DNA of 64,000 nt from Marinobacter sp. DY40_1A1 (GTDB lineage Bacteria > Pseudomonadota > Gammaproteobacteria > Pseudomonadales > Oleiphilaceae): positions 124,001 to 188,000 of the forward strand of contig NZ_VCHA01000004.1 in assembly GCF_016597815.1 (NCBI RefSeq). The letters run 5' to 3'. Shown here piece after piece: positions 31,199 to 41,635 of the stretch. The notes under the pieces were generated by a model. It saw only the letters and a list, made by a program, of their open reading frames with translations, had not been told where the DNA came from and did no database searches. Every line of letters starts with the position of its first letter. Position 1 is the stretch's first letter. The position numbers and the translations under genes are program-made.

Positions 31199-32797
31199 AT
31201 GGCCGACACCGATCACAGTGCTCCGAAAAACCGCTCTCCATCACAGCCCCAATCGCACGCTGAATTGCATTCAGCCGGGCAGTTCGAGACATGGCGGGAA
31301 TCCCTGCTGGCAGCGCCTATACCAGCACCGGTCATAACCGAAGTAGGCCGTGTAACCGAAGTAGGCGATGGCGTTGCAATTGTGACCGGTCTGGCTCGAG
31401 CCTTGGCCGATGAGCTGCTGATTTTTGAATGCGGTGTTCAGGGCATAGTGCTGGATCTGGAACCTGGCCGGCTCGGGGTGATTCTGCTTGGTCCTTCCGA
31501 GCTGATTACTCTGGGCGAGGATGTACGCCGCACCCGCAAGGTGGTGAGCGTGCCCGTCGGCCCCGCGTTGCTCGGGCGTGTGGTTGATGCCATGGGCCGC
31601 CCGAGGGATGGTTTGGGAGCTATCGCCGCTGTTGCAGAAACCCCCATTGAAGCAGAAGCACCGGGCATTCTCAGCCGCTCAGCTATTTTCCGGCCGCTGG
31701 CAACCGGCCTTAAAGCCATTGATGCTGCCGTACCTGTAGGCCTCGGCCAACGCGAGTTGATCATCGGTGATCGCCAAACCGGCAAGACCTCCATCGCCAT
31801 AGACACCATGCTCAACCAATCGCGCTCAGATGTTGTCTGCATCTATTGCGCCATTGGCCAGCGTGGCGATGCTGTATCCCGAGTTATCGCAGCATTGAAA
31901 AAGGGCGACATGCTGGCCCGCAGCATCGTGATGTCGGCCGGTGACGAAGAAACACCGGGGCTGGCTTACATAGCGCCCTACTCCGCCATGGCCATGGCAG
32001 AGTACTTTTCCGATCAGGGCCGGGATGTGCTGGTGATTTTTGATGACCTTACCCACCACGCCCGCTCCTACCGCGAGCTATCATTGCTGTTGCGCCGGCC
32101 ACCAGGGCGCGAAGCCTTCCCCGGCGATATTTTCTACGTGCATGCCCGCCTGCTGGAACGGGCCGGCCAGTTTACTCAGGAAGCCGGTGGTGGCTCGATT
32201 ACCGCCTTGCCGGTGGTGGAAACCCAGGCGGAGAACCTGTCGGCCTACATTCCCACCAACCTGATCTCCATCACCGATGGGCAGATCTACCTGTCGCCAC
32301 GACTGGTGCGCCGTAACCAGTTCCCGGCCGTGGATCTGGGCCTGTCCGTTTCTCGCGTAGGCGGCAAAGCGCAAAGCCGCACCCTTCGCGAAGTAGCCGG
32401 CAACTTGCGGGTTACCCTGTCGCAATTTGAAGAATTGGAAGACTTCGCCCGCTTCGGTACACGCCTGGACGACACCACCCGCGCCCGCCTCACCCGTGGC
32501 GCTGCCGTTCGCACCGCCTTGCGCCAGGCCGAGCGTGACCCCATGCCCCCCGCCGAGCAACTGGCGGTTTTGATTGCCGCAATGGAAGGGCTTTTCGATG
32601 CCTTGCCGGAAGAACAACTGAGCGGTGCCATGGACCGCATTCGTGCCGCTGCCCGGAAACACTTCCAGTTTATCGACGAGCGTATCAGCGAAAACAAGGG
32701 GTTGAGCAAAGAAGACCGCGAACGGATTATCACAACCGCTCGCACCGCACTGTCTGCGAACCGCTCAGACGAGGTCAGCCATGGCCCAGACGCTTGA
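31199..32797 (+). CDS. atpA: N-type ATP synthase F1 alpha subunit
   Basis: Regulatory nucleotide-binding subunit, 532 residues, slightly longer than usual because of a Ser/Pro/Gln-rich N-terminus. Walker A is GDRQTGKTS; family signature [21 protein letters not shown] nine codons upstream (31172) is possible, but the ATG at 31199 has an AAGGA site (spacing about 13) and the normal start of the alpha fold soon after. It overlaps atpG by 17 bases. Confidence 0.92.
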   Translation: MADTDHSAPKNRSPSQPQSHAELHSAGQFETWRESLLAAPIPAPVITEVGRVTEVGDGVAIVTGLARALADELLIFECGVQGIVLDLEPGRLGVILLGPSELITLGEDVRRTRKVVSVPVGPALLGRVVDAMGRPRDGLGAIAAVAETPIEAEAPGILSRSAIFRPLATGLKAIDAAVPVGLGQRELIIGDRQTGKTSIAIDTMLNQSRSDVVCIYCAIGQRGDAVSRVIAALKKGDMLARSIVMSAGDEETPGLAYIAPYSAMAMAEYFSDQGRDVLVIFDDLTHHARSYRELSLLLRRPPGREAFPGDIFYVHARLLERAGQFTQEAGGGSITALPVVETQAENLSAYIPTNLISITDGQIYLSPRLVRRNQFPAVDLGLSVSRVGGKAQSRTLREVAGNLRVTLSQFEELEDFARFGTRLDDTTRARLTRGAAVRTALRQAERDPMPPAEQLAVLIAAMEGLFDALPEEQLSGAMDRIRAAARKHFQFIDERISENKGLSKEDRERIITTARTALSANRSDEVSHGPDA

Positions 32798-33686
32798 GAC
32801 GCTGACCCGGCACAGCGACACCCTGACGAGCATTCGCGGCATCGTTCACACCATGAAAACCCTGTCGGCGATTAACGCGGCACCTTATGAACACGCGGCC
32901 CGCTCGATTGAGGCCTATCACCAGACTATATTGCAGGGCTTTGCCGCCTTCGCTTATCGAACTGGTGGTATCAACCTGCGACAGGAAAATGCTGTGGAGC
33001 ATCTGGTCATCGTGTTCGGCTCCGACCACGGCCTCTGCGGCAATTACAATGAGGTGCTTGCAGAAGTGGTGCAGCAACATTGCCAGAGCCAAACGATCGG
33101 CAAGCAACGCCTGCTCTGTATCGGCGCGCAAATGAACGATGCTCTGGATGATCAGGACCTGCTGCCAGAAGCTGTCTTGCTGCCACCGGCGTCTGCGGAT
33201 GGCATAGGCCGCCTTGCTGGCGATATAGTTACCCGCATAGACCGTTTTAGCCGAGGCCAACCGTTGCATCATCTGGCCGTCACTCTGGCGTTTACCCAGC
33301 GCGGCGAACACGGCACGCGGGAACCGACAATACAGAGCCTTCTTCCGCTTGCACCCTCACTACTCGAGCGTAAAACACACTGGGATTCACGCTCACTTCC
33401 GGATTACACCATGGAAGCGGACGCGCTGTTGTCATCCCTGATTCGCAGCCATATTTTTGCCAGCGTTTTCCGGGCCTCGGCAGAAGCCATGGTGACAGAG
33501 AACTCCGCCCGGCTGGCTTTGATGCAGCAGGCGGAGCAATCGGTGGATGAGCGCATTGAGGTGGTGGAGGGGGAGCTTCGATCGGTGCGGCAAACGGAGA
33601 TCACCAACGAGTTGATGGACGTGATTATCGGGTTTGAGGCGTTGAAAAAGCCGAAGAAGCGGGTGGTTTCTGAGCAACCGCAATAA
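32781..33686 (+). CDS. atpG: N-type ATP synthase F1 gamma subunit
   Basis: Rotor shaft subunit of 301 residues. N-terminal coiled-coil helix ([18 protein letters not shown]), [13 protein letters not shown] and the C-terminal helix [18 protein letters not shown] are the gamma signature. It ends the N-ATPase operon; only 21 bases separate it from the convergent bluB and no terminator hairpin is visible. Confidence 0.92.
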   Translation: MAQTLETLTRHSDTLTSIRGIVHTMKTLSAINAAPYEHAARSIEAYHQTILQGFAAFAYRTGGINLRQENAVEHLVIVFGSDHGLCGNYNEVLAEVVQQHCQSQTIGKQRLLCIGAQMNDALDDQDLLPEAVLLPPASADGIGRLAGDIVTRIDRFSRGQPLHHLAVTLAFTQRGEHGTREPTIQSLLPLAPSLLERKTHWDSRSLPDYTMEADALLSSLIRSHIFASVFRASAEAMVTENSARLALMQQAEQSVDERIEVVEGELRSVRQTEITNELMDVIIGFEALKKPKKRVVSEQPQ

Positions 33687-33707
33687 GGCCCAAATTGCGC
33701 CCCAAGG

Positions 33708-34379
33708 TCACCAAATCAGGGGCTTCCCCCAGCCATTTCCATGCACCAACTCTTCCAGCGGCAGGCGTGAGCGCCAGCCTTTGGTCTCCAGCTCCGGCTT
33801 GTCCAGAAACTCACTGACATAACCCAGACACAAATACGCCAGTGGGTAGACGTTTTCCGGCAGGTTCAGAATATCGGCCAGTCTGGTTTGGTCGATAATA
33901 CTGACCCAACCCACACCAATGCCTTCCGCCCGCGCCGCCAGCCAGAGGTTTTGTACGGCAAGGCAGGTGCTGAACAGGTCCATATCCACAATGGAGTTAC
34001 GCCCAAGCACATGGGCGCCACCGCGGCTGCGATCACAGGTAATACACAGATTCATCGGGCTTTCAGTAATGCCCTGCAGTTTCAGGCTGCGATAGGTTTG
34101 CTGGCGCTCCCCGGTGTAATTGTCTGCGGCTTTTGCGTTCTCTTCATTGAAGCTGGCCAATACCTGCTCGCGAACGTCCAGGCTGTCGATGAGTATAAAA
34201 TCCCAGGGTTGCATAAAGCCCACGGAAGGCGCGTGGTGCGCGGCTTTCAGGAGCCTTGCCAGCACGGGTTTTGGAATCGGGTCTGGTAGAAACTGTGAGC
34301 GCACATCGCGGCGTTCGTATATGGCACGGTAGAGTCCGGCGCGCTCGCTGTCACTGAAGCTGTTATCTGAATTACTCAT
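33708..34379 (-). CDS. bluB: 5,6-dimethylbenzimidazole synthase
   Basis: Oxygen-dependent enzyme that turns reduced FMN into the lower ligand of cobalamin. The 223 residues have the nitroreductase-like fold, with [26 protein letters not shown] and the FMN-region GVGWVSIID, close to BluB. Its presence means the host can make its own lower ligand aerobically. It overlaps cobQ by eight bases and is last in the btuFCD-cobO-cobQ-bluB run. Confidence 0.94.
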   Translation of the reverse strand: MSNSDNSFSDSERAGLYRAIYERRDVRSQFLPDPIPKPVLARLLKAAHHAPSVGFMQPWDFILIDSLDVREQVLASFNEENAKAADNYTGERQQTYRSLKLQGITESPMNLCITCDRSRGGAHVLGRNSIVDMDLFSTCLAVQNLWLAARAEGIGVGWVSIIDQTRLADILNLPENVYPLAYLCLGYVSEFLDKPELETKGWRSRLPLEELVHGNGWGKPLIW

Positions 34380-35883
34380 TGTGCCTGGTGTCCTCCGGGG
34401 TAAACGCTATCGGGCTCAGGTTCAGCAGTTCGCGCAACCACGCGGTATCGAGATGCTGCTCTATCTGATCCGCCAATCGGTCCAGTTGCGCCATGCGATG
34501 CTGCTGATAATCCACCGCAGCGCCCGACTGATTCAACCCGGCCCAGTGCAGGATTGAATCACAGGCGGTGGGCTCGTCAAATATTCCATGCACGTAGGTG
34601 CCGGCGATGTGGCCGTCATTGCTTATCGCGCCTTCGTTACTGCCATTAATACGGCCGAGCGGGCGCGCCAGCGCCACTCCCTCACTCACGCCGTTGTGCA
34701 TTTCGTATCCGCTGAAACTGGCCTCTACCTGCGCAGAATCCGTTGCGGTCAGGTTTAGCACGCCCTGCACGTTTTTCAGTTGTTTACCGGCCACCATTTT
34801 GGTGGACATTTCCAGCAAGCCCAAGCCATCCGCTTTGCCCGGGTCGCCTTCCAGCCCATCTGGGTCAGTCACCTGCTTACCCAGCATCTGGAAACCGCCA
34901 CAGACACCGAACACCTTGCCGCCGTAGCGCAGATGTTTACGAATGGCTTGCGCCCAGCCTTGGCTGTGCAAAAAGTCCAAATCTGTGCGGGTGCTTTTAC
35001 TGCCGGGAAGTATGATTAAATCCGCCGGAGGAATAGGTTGATCCGGCCCGATGAACTGCAGATTTACACCCGGGTGCAACCGAAGCGGGTCAAAATCGTT
35101 GTGGTTGCTAATGCGCGGCAATACCGGCACAACCACATTGAGCGCTCCGGCTTCGCTGGTGCCGGATGTGCCTATGCTGTCTTCAGAATCCACAATCAGG
35201 CCGTGAAGATAGGGCAGCACGCCAATGACCGGTTTTCCGGTGCGCTCGCTCAACCAGTCCAGGCCCGGTTCCAGCAAGCCGATATCACCGCGAAAGCGGT
35301 TAATAATAAAGCCTTTGGTACGCTGCTGTTCGCTGGCAGAAATCAGCTCCAGAGTGCCCACCAACTGGGCAAACACACCGCCCCGATCGATATCGCCCAC
35401 CAACAGCACCGGGCAATCCGCCGCTTCCGCAAAGCCCATGTTGGCGATGTCGTTGGCCCGCAGGTTAATCTCCGCCGGGCTGCCAGCGCCTTCGGCAATG
35501 ATTACATCGTAGCGTTCGCTGAGTGAACGCCAGGCGGCCATCACCGCCTCCATGGCTTCGGCTTTGTAAGCGTGATAATCCAGCGCATCCATATTGCCGT
35601 GCACCTGCCCACGCAAAATAACCTGGGCACCACAGTCACTTTGTGGCTTCAGCAAAACCGGGTTCATATCGCTGTGTGGTTCAAGGCCACAGGCCAGCGC
35701 CTGTAACGCTGTTGAACGGCCAATTTCGCCACCATCAATGGTGACCGCACTGTTCAACGCCATATTTTGCGGTTTGAACGGTGCCACTGATACACCCTGC
35801 CGAGCCAGCCAGCGGCACAGGGCCGCAACAACGGTGGTTTTACCCGCGTCGGAGGTGGTGCCCTGGATCATGAGGGTGGTCAT
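34372..35883 (-). CDS. cobQ: Cobyric acid synthase
   Basis: ATP-dependent amidotransferase that amidates adenosylcobyrinic acid a,c-diamide to cobyric acid. The 503 residues start with the dethiobiotin-synthetase-like domain ([18 protein letters not shown]) and end with a class I glutaminase domain whose nucleophile is in [12 protein letters not shown], with His in YVHGIFD. Its presence without corrin-ring genes suggests use of scavenged early corrinoids, or that the ring genes lie elsewhere. Three bases separate it from the cobO stop. Confidence 0.96.
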   Translation of the reverse strand: MTTLMIQGTTSDAGKTTVVAALCRWLARQGVSVAPFKPQNMALNSAVTIDGGEIGRSTALQALACGLEPHSDMNPVLLKPQSDCGAQVILRGQVHGNMDALDYHAYKAEAMEAVMAAWRSLSERYDVIIAEGAGSPAEINLRANDIANMGFAEAADCPVLLVGDIDRGGVFAQLVGTLELISASEQQRTKGFIINRFRGDIGLLEPGLDWLSERTGKPVIGVLPYLHGLIVDSEDSIGTSGTSEAGALNVVVPVLPRISNHNDFDPLRLHPGVNLQFIGPDQPIPPADLIILPGSKSTRTDLDFLHSQGWAQAIRKHLRYGGKVFGVCGGFQMLGKQVTDPDGLEGDPGKADGLGLLEMSTKMVAGKQLKNVQGVLNLTATDSAQVEASFSGYEMHNGVSEGVALARPLGRINGSNEGAISNDGHIAGTYVHGIFDEPTACDSILHWAGLNQSGAAVDYQQHRMAQLDRLADQIEQHLDTAWLRELLNLSPIAFTPEDTRHNE

Positions 35884-35886
35884 AGG

Positions 35887-36498
35887 TTAAAGCTCAACAC
35901 CCTTCTGGGCCTTGATTCCCTGATCCTCAAAGGCGTGCTTCACTACGCCCATTTCAGTCACTGTATCTGCGATATCGATCAGCTCTTTCGGGGCACTTCT
36001 GCCAGTAACAACCACATGCTGCATCTCCGGGCGGGCCTGCAGGTCGTCCAGAACGCGATCCAGATCGATGTAGTCGTACTTCAGTGCGATATTGAGCTCA
36101 TCCAGCAAAATCAAATCGTAGCTGTCGTCTTTCAACATGCCTTCAACGATATCCCACGCCGCGTTGGCCGCTGCAACATCCTGCTCCCTGTTCTGAGTCT
36201 CCCAGGTATAGCCATCGCCCATCACGTGGTAATCCACATTGGGCAGGTTCCGAAAGAACGCCTCTTCGCCGGTACTGAAGGCGCCTTTAATAAACTGCAC
36301 AACGCCAACTTTCATGCCGTGGCCAAGGGCTCGGGCGACCATACCGAAACCGGAGCTGCTTTTGCCTTTGCCCGGGCCGGTAAGCACCAGCAATATGCCC
36401 TGTTCTTTCTGAGCTTTGGCTATGCGCTCCTGCATGATTTTCTGTTTGGCTGCCATGCGTTTGGCGTGGCGTTCGGGGTCTTTTGCACGTTCTTTCAT
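35887..36498 (-). CDS. cobO: Cob(I)yrinic acid a,c-diamide adenosyltransferase
   Basis: Adds the 5'-deoxyadenosyl ligand to reduced corrinoids. The 203 residues contain the P-loop GPGKGKSSSGFGMVARALGH and the LDELNIALKYDYID motif of the CobA/CobO family. The first 35 residues form a basic helix (KDPERHAKRMAAKQKIMQER). It is placed between the ABC transporter and cobQ, so imported corrinoid can be adenosylated on entry. Confidence 0.95.
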   Translation of the reverse strand: MKERAKDPERHAKRMAAKQKIMQERIAKAQKEQGILLVLTGPGKGKSSSGFGMVARALGHGMKVGVVQFIKGAFSTGEEAFFRNLPNVDYHVMGDGYTWETQNREQDVAAANAAWDIVEGMLKDDSYDLILLDELNIALKYDYIDLDRVLDDLQARPEMQHVVVTGRSAPKELIDIADTVTEMGVVKHAFEDQGIKAQKGVEL

Positions 36499-36524
36499 GG
36501 CGATTGCCTCACATCAACGTTAGT

Positions 36525-37292
36525 TTATTGAGCCGGCACAAATACCGACAAACCGTCTTTTTCCAGGGAGATAAGGCGCTGGTTGTATAAACGTTCCAGT
36601 GCTTCCGGGACCAACATGCTTTCTGTCGCCCCCCAGCAGGCATCGCCGTTGGTGTACAGCAATAGAACATGGCTACACCAACGCGCAGCCATGTTCAGAT
36701 CGTGCAGACACATAAATACAGCTTTTCCGGACTCTGCCTGATTACGAAGCAGATTCATTACCTTTACCTGGTGGTGCAGATCCAGATGGTTGGTGGGCTC
36801 ATCCAGCAACCAGATATCAGGGTTTTGGGTCATCAAGGTGGCAATGGCAACGCGCTGGCGCTCTCCGCCAGACAGGGTGTTGAGCAAGCGACCAGACAAG
36901 CCATCGACATCCAGTGCCGTCAGCGCCTGTTCCGCAAGCGCCTGATCCTCGCCTTGCTCACTTTCCCAGGGTGACAGCCAGGGATGGCGGCCAATCAGGG
37001 CTGTTTCCATCACCGTTGCCGGAAACGTGTCCTGACGCTCCTGGAACACCAAGCCCAGTTGCCGTGCAATATCCCGGCGTTTGAACTCTTTTAAAGGTGA
37101 GTCATTCAGCACCACCTGCCCGCTGCGAGCAGGAAGCAAACCCGCAAGGGTATGCAGTAATGTGGTTTTGCCAGCACCGTTAGGGCCTAGCACACCCCAG
37201 ATCTGGCCCGGCTCAACATTCATATTCAGAGCAAAGCCGTCAGCGCGCCCCGGTATGTTGATGATCAGTTCGCGGGCTCTCAGCGTGCTCAT
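36525..37292 (-). CDS. btuD: Cobalamin/corrinoid ABC transporter ATPase
   Basis: Cytoplasmic ATPase of the FecE/BtuD class, 255 residues. Walker A GPNGAGKTTL, signature LSGGERQRVAIA, Walker B IWLLDEPTNHLDL, and the switch histidine in CLHDLNMA. Its ATG overlaps the permease stop by one base (TGATG). Assigned to cobalamin because of the neighbouring permease, binding protein and B12 genes. Confidence 0.9.
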   Translation of the reverse strand: MSTLRARELIINIPGRADGFALNMNVEPGQIWGVLGPNGAGKTTLLHTLAGLLPARSGQVVLNDSPLKEFKRRDIARQLGLVFQERQDTFPATVMETALIGRHPWLSPWESEQGEDQALAEQALTALDVDGLSGRLLNTLSGGERQRVAIATLMTQNPDIWLLDEPTNHLDLHHQVKVMNLLRNQAESGKAVFMCLHDLNMAARWCSHVLLLYTNGDACWGATESMLVPEALERLYNQRLISLEKDGLSVFVPAQ

Positions 37293-38251
37293 CAGCGGCT
37301 CCGGTGCAACAGATAGAGAAACATGGGAACACCCAGCAATGCGGTTATCACGCCAACTGGCAACTGTTCGGGAGCAATCACCGTGCGCGCCAAAGTGTCG
37401 GCCAGCACCAGCAAAGTGCCACCGGCCAGAACGCTGGCAGGCAAGATGATGCGCTGATCATTCCCCAGCACCAGCCGGAGCATGTGAGGCACTATCAGCC
37501 CTACAAATCCTATACTCCCCGCAGTTGTCACCGCCGTCGCGGTCAGCAGGCTGGCGAGTAGATACACCGCCCATTCCAGCGGCCGCACAGAAACACCCAG
37601 CGCGGCTGCCTGCATAGGCCCCCGCGCCAGCACGTTGAGGTTCCGGGCAAGTGGCATAATCAACATTATGGATACAACCAGCACCACAAATGCCGGCCAG
37701 GGTGTACGAGCATAGGAAACATCACCCATCAGCCAGTACAGCATACCGGGCAGTTTGTACGAGGGCGTGATTGCCAGCATGAGGGTGATCACAGCCCCCC
37801 AGCCGGAAGCGACCACAACGCCAGTGAGCAGTAAGCGGGAAGGTGTCCAACTACCGGTTCCATGGGCCAGCCCGAACACCAACATGGTTGCCAGCATGGC
37901 ACCGGCAAAGGCCGAGCCTGAAACCAGCAGAGCTCCCATCCCGGCAAGCATAGCCAGCAAGGCTCCTACAGCGGCACCACCAGACAACCCCAGGATGTAT
38001 GGATCAGCAAGCGGGTTGCGCAGTAACACCTGCATCAGCGCACCGGCCACAGCCAACAGGCCCCCGGTCGCAAATGCCGCAATTGCCCGGGGCAGTCGCA
38101 ATTCCCAAACAAGCGTGCGATGCAAAGCACTGCCGTCACCCTGAATAACCTGCCAAAGATCCGGTAGTGGAATGGTCACACTTCCCATAGCCAGTGCCAG
38201 CATCATGGCAGCCAATGCCATTACACCCAGGCTCAGAAGTGAGCGCGTCAC
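37292..38251 (-). CDS. btuC: Cobalamin/corrinoid ABC transporter permease
   Basis: Inner-membrane permease of the FecCD/BtuC family, 319 residues with about ten helices. Family stretches: LRLPRAIAAFATGGLLAVAGALMQ, NPLADPYILGLSGGAAVGA and the coupling region GSIGFVGLIVPHMLRLVLGNDQR. Located between btuF and btuD. Confidence 0.91.
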   Translation of the reverse strand: MTRSLLSLGVMALAAMMLALAMGSVTIPLPDLWQVIQGDGSALHRTLVWELRLPRAIAAFATGGLLAVAGALMQVLLRNPLADPYILGLSGGAAVGALLAMLAGMGALLVSGSAFAGAMLATMLVFGLAHGTGSWTPSRLLLTGVVVASGWGAVITLMLAITPSYKLPGMLYWLMGDVSYARTPWPAFVVLVVSIMLIMPLARNLNVLARGPMQAAALGVSVRPLEWAVYLLASLLTATAVTTAGSIGFVGLIVPHMLRLVLGNDQRIILPASVLAGGTLLVLADTLARTVIAPEQLPVGVITALLGVPMFLYLLHRSR

Positions 38252-38284
38252 TGGTCACCACCACACATTTTCGCGCTTATACCA

Positions 38285-39157
38285 TTAATGCCCACGGGCA
38301 ACTTCCAACTTTTGACAGATCAGTTTACCGGCCTCAAGTAGCCTGGGAGTCGGCCGGGATATGGGTGATGCCGGAACAAAAATGAGATTATCCCGAGCCA
38401 CTGCACTCAGCTCGGGATAATCCCTCCAGCGATCCAGCTGTTCGTCGCTTTCACCTTCAGCGCTCCCGGTAAGAATGGCATGGGGGTCCGCCTTCAGGAC
38501 AACTTCTGCGCTAATTCGAGGCACCAAACGTGGCATATCGCCAAACACATTCACCCCGCCGCACAACTGCAAAACCTTGCCAATCAAATGATCATTATTG
38601 ATGGTCATCAGCGGCTGCTCCCACACCTGATAAAAAACCGGTATCGGCTCCGCGTTGCGATACTCGTCAGCAATATCCGCAATGCCCTTTCTGAAACGTT
38701 CCGCTTCCGCAAACCCAGCCTGCTCTGTACCCGCCAGAGTAGAAAGCCGCTCGAGAACACTGGAAACCCCCTCAAAAGTTCGGGGTTCTATGGCGAACTG
38801 GGGAATGCCCAGCGCCTCCAAAAGCTCAATCTGAGCCGGAGGATTTCCTGTTACCCAAGTGATCACCAAGTCCGGCTGAAGCGCCATCAGGGCTTCCAGA
38901 TCTATTCGAGTATGGGTGCCAACCCGTGGGAGCTTGAGTGCGGCGGGCGGATAATCACTGTAATTGACACCCGCGATCACCTTGTCGCCCGCTCCGGCGG
39001 CATAAGTAAGCTCTGTTGCGCCCGGCGAAAGCGTGGCAATGCGCTGGGCAGGAGCCGCCAGACAAAGGAATTGCCCAGCATCATCCGTTGCACAAACGTC
39101 TGCAAACGCGCCGGGAACAAGTGCAAAAAACAATAAAAAAGCACGAAAACTCATCAA
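38285..39157 (-). CDS. btuF: Cobalamin-binding periplasmic protein
   Basis: Solute-binding protein of the BtuF/FepB class with a signal peptide (cleavage after GAFA, about residue 19), 290 residues. RIATLSPGATELTYAAG and GVNYSDYPPAA at the start, and PRLVPRISAEVVLKADPHAI in the second lobe, are typical of BtuF. It delivers the corrinoid taken up through BtuB to the permease. It is divergent from the riboswitch-btuB unit, and no second riboswitch is visible on its own strand. Confidence 0.9.
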   Translation of the reverse strand: MMSFRAFLLFFALVPGAFADVCATDDAGQFLCLAAPAQRIATLSPGATELTYAAGAGDKVIAGVNYSDYPPAALKLPRVGTHTRIDLEALMALQPDLVITWVTGNPPAQIELLEALGIPQFAIEPRTFEGVSSVLERLSTLAGTEQAGFAEAERFRKGIADIADEYRNAEPIPVFYQVWEQPLMTINNDHLIGKVLQLCGGVNVFGDMPRLVPRISAEVVLKADPHAILTGSAEGESDEQLDRWRDYPELSAVARDNLIFVPASPISRPTPRLLEAGKLICQKLEVARGH

Positions 39158-39215
39158 ACAATTATTCCTTTAATCGCTACCAAAATGACAGATCCGGTCT
39201 AACAGATAACATTAA

Positions 39216-39244
39216 TTGACTGGCATAAAACGGAACCCTAGACT
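39216..39244 (+). promoter_or_regulatory. Sigma-70-type promoter of the btuB riboswitch leader
   Basis: TTGACT (39216-39221) and TAGACT (39239-39244) are separated by exactly 17 bases. A start near 39251 would place the whole cobalamin riboswitch in the transcript. Confidence 0.6.
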
Positions 39245-39254
39245 ACAAGCCAAG

Positions 39255-39490
39255 TTCTATCCGTAGCAGGTGCCCGTGGCGCAATATACGTTATCGTATT
39301 GTTGAGCACAGGGTGAAACTGGGAAGTTCGGTTAAAGTCCGACGCTGCCCCCGCAACGGTAAGCGGCAATGAGTAGGAACGGTTGCAAAGCATCCTACTC
39401 TGGCGATCACGCCAGCCGCAAGCCCGGAGACCGGCCTGCTACCGGCTATCAGTGTGTACTGGCGGAGGGCTGGTACCGCGGAGTTTTTTG
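39255..39490 (+). ncRNA. Cobalamin (AdoCbl-type) riboswitch upstream of btuB
   Basis: The stretch between the btuF and btuB starts has the conserved cobalamin riboswitch elements in order: AGGTGCC near 39268, GGTGAAACTGGGAA near 39312, GCTGCCCCCGCAACGGT at 39344-39360, and the B12 box AGCCCGGAGACCGGCCTGCT at 39421-39440. A weak GC stem followed by six T (39483-39488) may be the expression platform. It should repress btuB and the following lipoprotein gene when cobalamin is plentiful. This accounts for the only gene-free stretch over 300 bases. Ends are approximate. Confidence 0.93.
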
Positions 39491-39596
39491 CCTGCTTGTA
39501 TTGGCGTTAAACCTCCTGATGATAGCTGTGCTCACAGCTAATGTAGTTTTCTTTGGCTGTGGTTTATAGCTCATTTGGCCATGGTTAACTGCTCCA

Positions 39597-41567
39597 ATGC
39601 GTCGTTTTTTCTGCCTGCTATTTCTTTTGCCCCTGGCTGCCGCAAACGCGAATGACGCTGTGCCGTTTATCATTGTTGAAAGTTCACCCGCCAACGCAGC
39701 AACAACCATAGACCCCGCCAAATCGACCGGCCCTGTAAGAGTTATCCCACGCTCGGAATTTGAAAACCGTACCGCCAATCTGGCCGACGTACTCAGCAAT
39801 CAGACGGGCGTTCAGATTCGCCAAAGTGGCGGTTTGGGCAGCTATTCCTCCGTCTCCATCAGGGGTTCCACCGCTCGCCAGGTTCAGGTTGTGGTTGATG
39901 GCATGCTGCTCAACGATCCCGTAACCGGCGGCGTAGATATGGGTAAGCTGGGCCTGCACGACATCAGCCGTATTCAGGTATACCCCAGCGGCGCACCCGC
40001 ACAGTTTGCCCAGGCAGGCATTGGCGGTGTGGTGGTTATGGAAACTCTGGGCAAAGACATCGAAGACAGCACGCGTTTTAACCTCGGCGCCGGCTCTTTC
40101 GATACCTACAAAATGGGCCTATTCAACAGCGGCAGCCACAAAGACTTTTACTACTGGGTATCGCTGGACAGGCAAAGCAGCGACAACGATTTCGAGTACC
40201 CGAATAGCCGTGAATGGTTTAATCCGAATGATGGTGCGAATACCAAACGTCGAAACGCGGAATACGAGCAGGATGCAGTCAGCACCAAACTGGGCTGGGA
40301 GATCAACGCCACAAGCAAGCTGGATGCGCTCATTCAATACAGCGATAACGAGCAAAACGTCCCCAGTATTCAGAACTGGAGCAATAATAAGGCCTTTCTG
40401 ACCAACGAAACCCTACGAACCCAGCTCCACTATCAACAACAAGGCTGGCTGGACGGCCAGATTCATTCCAGCCACCGGCTTATCTGGTCGGATATCAACG
40501 AGCGCTACAACAACAAAACCGGGCTAGTAGGGCTGGGAACTACCGATGTTTTTACCGATACAAACCAACTAGGGATGGTTAACACCCTCTATTGGCTGCT
40601 AGGTAACCACACGCTTTCAGCCAGTGTGGATGTCACTCACTACAACTATAAACAGCACGACAAGCTTAGCTCTGACCTTCCTGACGAAAGAGAACGCCTG
40701 CAAATTGCCAGTGCGGCTTCACATCAGTGGCTTAGCACTGACAGCCGCTGGCGCTCGCAGGTTTCTCTGCGCCAGTACCGCATTGATGATGATTCCGATG
40801 AGGCACTCGGCAATGGCACCGTCACGCAAACCTCCAGTACCGATCGCTACAACAGCTGGCAACTGGGCCTCAGTCATTACTTTGCTGGCAACTGGGAGGT
40901 ATCAGCCGGGATAGCCCGACAGGTTCGCGTTCCAACGCTGCAGGAGCTTTACGGTCAGACGGGATTATTTGTAGGCAACACCGACCTCAAGGCCGAAGAG
41001 TCGCTAAATTATGAGGTCTCGCTGCGCACGGATCAGGGATGGGGGCATGTTGAGCTTACCGGCTTTTTTCGCAAGCTTGACCCTGCTGTTGCCGCGATCT
41101 ACGACGCCCGCGGCGTTGGCCGCTACACCAATTTATCCGCAGAAATATACGGTGCCGAAATGGATGCCTTGTGGCGTATTTATCATTGGTGGGAGCTGTA
41201 CGGCAACGTAACGCTTCAGGAGTCTGAAAACACCGATGACAGCGTTAGTGATCGCTTTGAGCAACGACTTCCCGGCATCTACCATGAGTCATTTGTCGCC
41301 GGCAGCCGATGGCATATCCGGCCCTTCCGCTTTGACGTTTCCTACAACTATGACGACAAGCTCTATTACGACGCAGCCAACAGACTCATGGCCGATCCCC
41401 GCACTCTTGTAAACGCCTCTGCGAGCTGGACAAAAGTCTGGCCCAACCGTGGCGAGAGCGAGATATCTCTGGAACTTCAAAATATAACGGACGAAATCTA
41501 CCAGGATTTTAGCCGTTTTCCCGGGCCGGGAAGGAGTTGGTTTGTGAATGTGAAGCACAATTTTTGA
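39597..41567 (+). CDS. btuB: TonB-dependent cobalamin receptor BtuB
   Basis: Outer-membrane receptor of 656 residues. A signal peptide (cleavage near residue 18, AAANA) is followed by a probable TonB-box region (PFIIVES), the plug (NLADVLSNQTGVQIRQSGGLG, RGSTARQVQVVVDG, GIGGVVVME) and a beta-barrel ending in VNVKHNF with the terminal aromatic residue. The riboswitch and flanking B12 genes identify it as BtuB. The ribosome site before the ATG is weak, which suits control by the leader. The gene downstream is on the same strand with 68 bases between. Confidence 0.93.
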   Translation: MRRFFCLLFLLPLAAANANDAVPFIIVESSPANAATTIDPAKSTGPVRVIPRSEFENRTANLADVLSNQTGVQIRQSGGLGSYSSVSIRGSTARQVQVVVDGMLLNDPVTGGVDMGKLGLHDISRIQVYPSGAPAQFAQAGIGGVVVMETLGKDIEDSTRFNLGAGSFDTYKMGLFNSGSHKDFYYWVSLDRQSSDNDFEYPNSREWFNPNDGANTKRRNAEYEQDAVSTKLGWEINATSKLDALIQYSDNEQNVPSIQNWSNNKAFLTNETLRTQLHYQQQGWLDGQIHSSHRLIWSDINERYNNKTGLVGLGTTDVFTDTNQLGMVNTLYWLLGNHTLSASVDVTHYNYKQHDKLSSDLPDERERLQIASAASHQWLSTDSRWRSQVSLRQYRIDDDSDEALGNGTVTQTSSTDRYNSWQLGLSHYFAGNWEVSAGIARQVRVPTLQELYGQTGLFVGNTDLKAEESLNYEVSLRTDQGWGHVELTGFFRKLDPAVAAIYDARGVGRYTNLSAEIYGAEMDALWRIYHWWELYGNVTLQESENTDDSVSDRFEQRLPGIYHESFVAGSRWHIRPFRFDVSYNYDDKLYYDAANRLMADPRTLVNASASWTKVWPNRGESEISLELQNITDEIYQDFSRFPGPGRSWFVNVKHNF

Positions 41568-41635
41568 TCGGCAAATATCTAACTAAAAAAACCAAGTAAA
41601 AAGAAACCAAAGAAACAGAAACCAAGGAACGTATC

